Below, one piece after another: positions 4,680 to 5,627 of a stretch of 5,627 bases of DNA. The translations under genes and the position numbers were made by a program. This stretch comes from an uncultured Eubacteriales bacterium. GTDB taxonomy: Bacteria; Bacillota; Clostridia; Oscillospirales; Oscillospiraceae. The stretch is taken from the NCBI GenBank assembly GCA_900545405.1, contig UQYT01000070.1, forward strand, positions 1 through 5,627, given 5' to 3'. Each line of letters starts with the position of its first letter. Position 1 is the first letter of the stretch. The notes under the pieces were generated by a model, which saw only the letters and a program-made list of their open reading frames with translations, was not told where the DNA came from and made no database searches.

Positions 4680-5627
4680 TCAGATGAGGTTCTTCTCGTG
4701 CAGCTCGGCGATCTTGGCGTCGTCGTAGCCGAGGATGGTCTTGAGGATGTTGTCGGTATCCTGGCCCATGCTCGGGGCGCCGCGCCAGACCTGGCCCGGG
4801 GTGACGCTCATCTTCGGGGCGATGCCGAAGGCCTCGATCTCGCTGTCGGTGGTCTGGTCGACGTACTTGACCCAGTCGCCGCGGGAGCGGAAGTGCGCGT
4901 TCTCGTAGGCGCTCTTGGCGGTGTTGACGGTGGCGCACGGGACACGGGCGGCCTCCATGATGCTCTCTATCTCCTGAGCGTCGTGGTTGGCGCACCACTC
5001 GATGACCTTGGCGTTGAGCTCCTGGCCCTTTTCAGAGGCGACGGCCGCGGGGCCGGAGGAGCAGTCCTTGTAGTTGAAGTACTCGATGTCGAGGCCCATG
5101 GCCGGGATGCAGCGCTTGTACACGCCGGGGCCGAAGGCGCCGAGGGCCACCAGGAAGCCGTCCTTGCTCTTGAAGAGGTTGTACGGCTGGAAGGCGGGGT
5201 TGAAGTTGCCGGTGCGCTCGCCGACTATGCCGGCCATCGTGTAGGCGGTGTAGGTGCCGCACATGTACTGAGCCATAGCCTCGAACTGGGCGACGTCGAT
5301 GACCTGGCCCTTGCCGGTCTTCTGGGCGTAGATGTAGCCGGAGAGGGCGGCGAACACGGTGGCGAAGGCGGAGACGTAGTCGTTGGTGTAGGGCTTGGCG
5401 ATGGCGGGGTCGCGGTCGGGGTCGCCCTGCAGGTACAGCCAGCCGGAGAAGGCCTGGCCGATCATGTCGTAGCTCGCGCGGTTGCAGACGCTGGGGATGC
5501 CGCCGAACTCCTTGTGGCCCATGCCGCTGACGTGCACGATGACCAGCTTCGGGTTGACCTTGAGCAGCTCCTCGTCATAGATGCCCAGCTTGTCCAGCCA
5601 GACCATGTTCTCCATGAAGATGTCGGC
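4680..5627 (-). CDS. CaiB/BaiF family III CoA-transferase (5' end outside window)
   Basis: C-terminal 315 residues of a family III CoA-transferase, which moves CoA between acyl-CoA and free acids through an aspartyl-CoA intermediate. The reading frame stays open to the window edge as ADIF-MENMV, aligning with TDIFIEA near residue 90 of E. coli CaiB, so the Met at 5615 is internal and about 85-90 residues are missing. Close CaiB-like stretches include NPKLVIVHVSGMG, IGQAFSGWLYLQGD, PYTNDY, the TGKGQVIDVAQFEAM segment and PGQVWRGAPSMGQDT near the C-terminus. The Asp of PYTNDY, visible residue 83, matches the catalytic Asp169 of CaiB. Related enzymes act on carnitine/crotonobetaine, phenyllactate (FldA) or 2-hydroxyisocaproate (HadA); the substrate cannot be told here. 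Isoleucine codons are mostly ATC, whereas the neighbouring genes use ATA freely, hinting at high expression. Confidence 0.92.
   Translation of the reverse strand, partial: ADIFMENMVWLDKLGIYDEELLKVNPKLVIVHVSGMGHKEFGGIPSVCNRASYDMIGQAFSGWLYLQGDPDRDPAIAKPYTNDYVSAFATVFAALSGYIYAQKTGKGQVIDVAQFEAMAQYMCGTYTAYTMAGIVGERTGNFNPAFQPYNLFKSKDGFLVALGAFGPGVYKRCIPAMGLDIEYFNYKDCSSGPAAVASEKGQELNAKVIEWCANHDAQEIESIMEAARVPCATVNTAKSAYENAHFRSRGDWVKYVDQTTDSEIEAFGIAPKMSVTPGQVWRGAPSMGQDTDNILKTILGYDDAKIAELHEKNLI

Noticed and set aside
3752..4687. A 311-codon plus-strand frame overlapping the transporter
   Set aside because: It is a +2 shadow of the EamA gene, rich in Arg/Gly/His with no membrane pattern, while the 3750 frame shows ten helices and a good ribosome binding site.
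5613..5615. ATG at 5615 as the true start of the CoA-transferase
   Set aside because: The frame continues upstream as ADIF, aligning with an internal CaiB segment. There is no ribosome binding site, and the protein would lack its N-terminal CoA-binding part.
1..5627. CRISPR array, insertion sequence, phage or toxin-antitoxin module
   Set aside because: I found no regularly spaced repeats, transposase or integrase motifs, or small paired genes. The tRNA has no neighbouring integrase or visible attachment-site duplication inside the window.

Overview
The window is chromosomal-looking, GC-rich DNA of ordinary bacterial gene density. Strong GGAGG-type ribosome binding sites, an encoded CCA on the tRNA, a DUF2461 protein, a signal-anchored PQQ-like propeller and a family III CoA-transferase together suggest an anaerobic Clostridia-type Firmicute, perhaps of the Oscillospirales. 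This taxonomic guess is inference from gene content and style; no marker gene is present.

Layout, left to right. (1) tRNA-Pro(GGG) on the minus strand at 1-76, with a promoter at 99-127 that is interleaved with a 12-bp GC-rich inverted repeat. (2) Two minus-strand genes, probably one operon read right to left: a rhomboid-fold membrane protein that lacks the catalytic Ser/His and carries a Cys/His-rich tail (2007-2861), then a membrane-anchored PQQ-like beta-propeller protein (160-1953). (3) A 174-bp divergent promoter region (2862-3035). (4) Two plus-strand genes, probably one operon: a DUF2461 protein starting at a TTG codon (3036-3719), then a 10-TM EamA/DMT transporter (3750-4619) whose two halves are strikingly alike. 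(5) A strong hairpin terminator (4632-4660) between convergent genes. (6) The 3' part of a CaiB-like family III CoA-transferase on the minus strand (4680-5627), whose 5' end lies beyond the window.

The minus-strand pair may act together at the cell envelope: one protein is integral to the membrane, the other is anchored by a single helix with its propeller outside. The CoA-transferase fits anaerobic carnitine-type or hydroxyacid/amino-acid fermentation, but its partner genes are not visible. I see no CRISPR array, insertion sequence, phage gene or toxin-antitoxin pair. The most notable observations are the degenerate rhomboid with its zinc-type tail, the self-duplicated transporter, the hairpin with a stop codon in its loop, and the tRNA promoter embedded in an inverted repeat.
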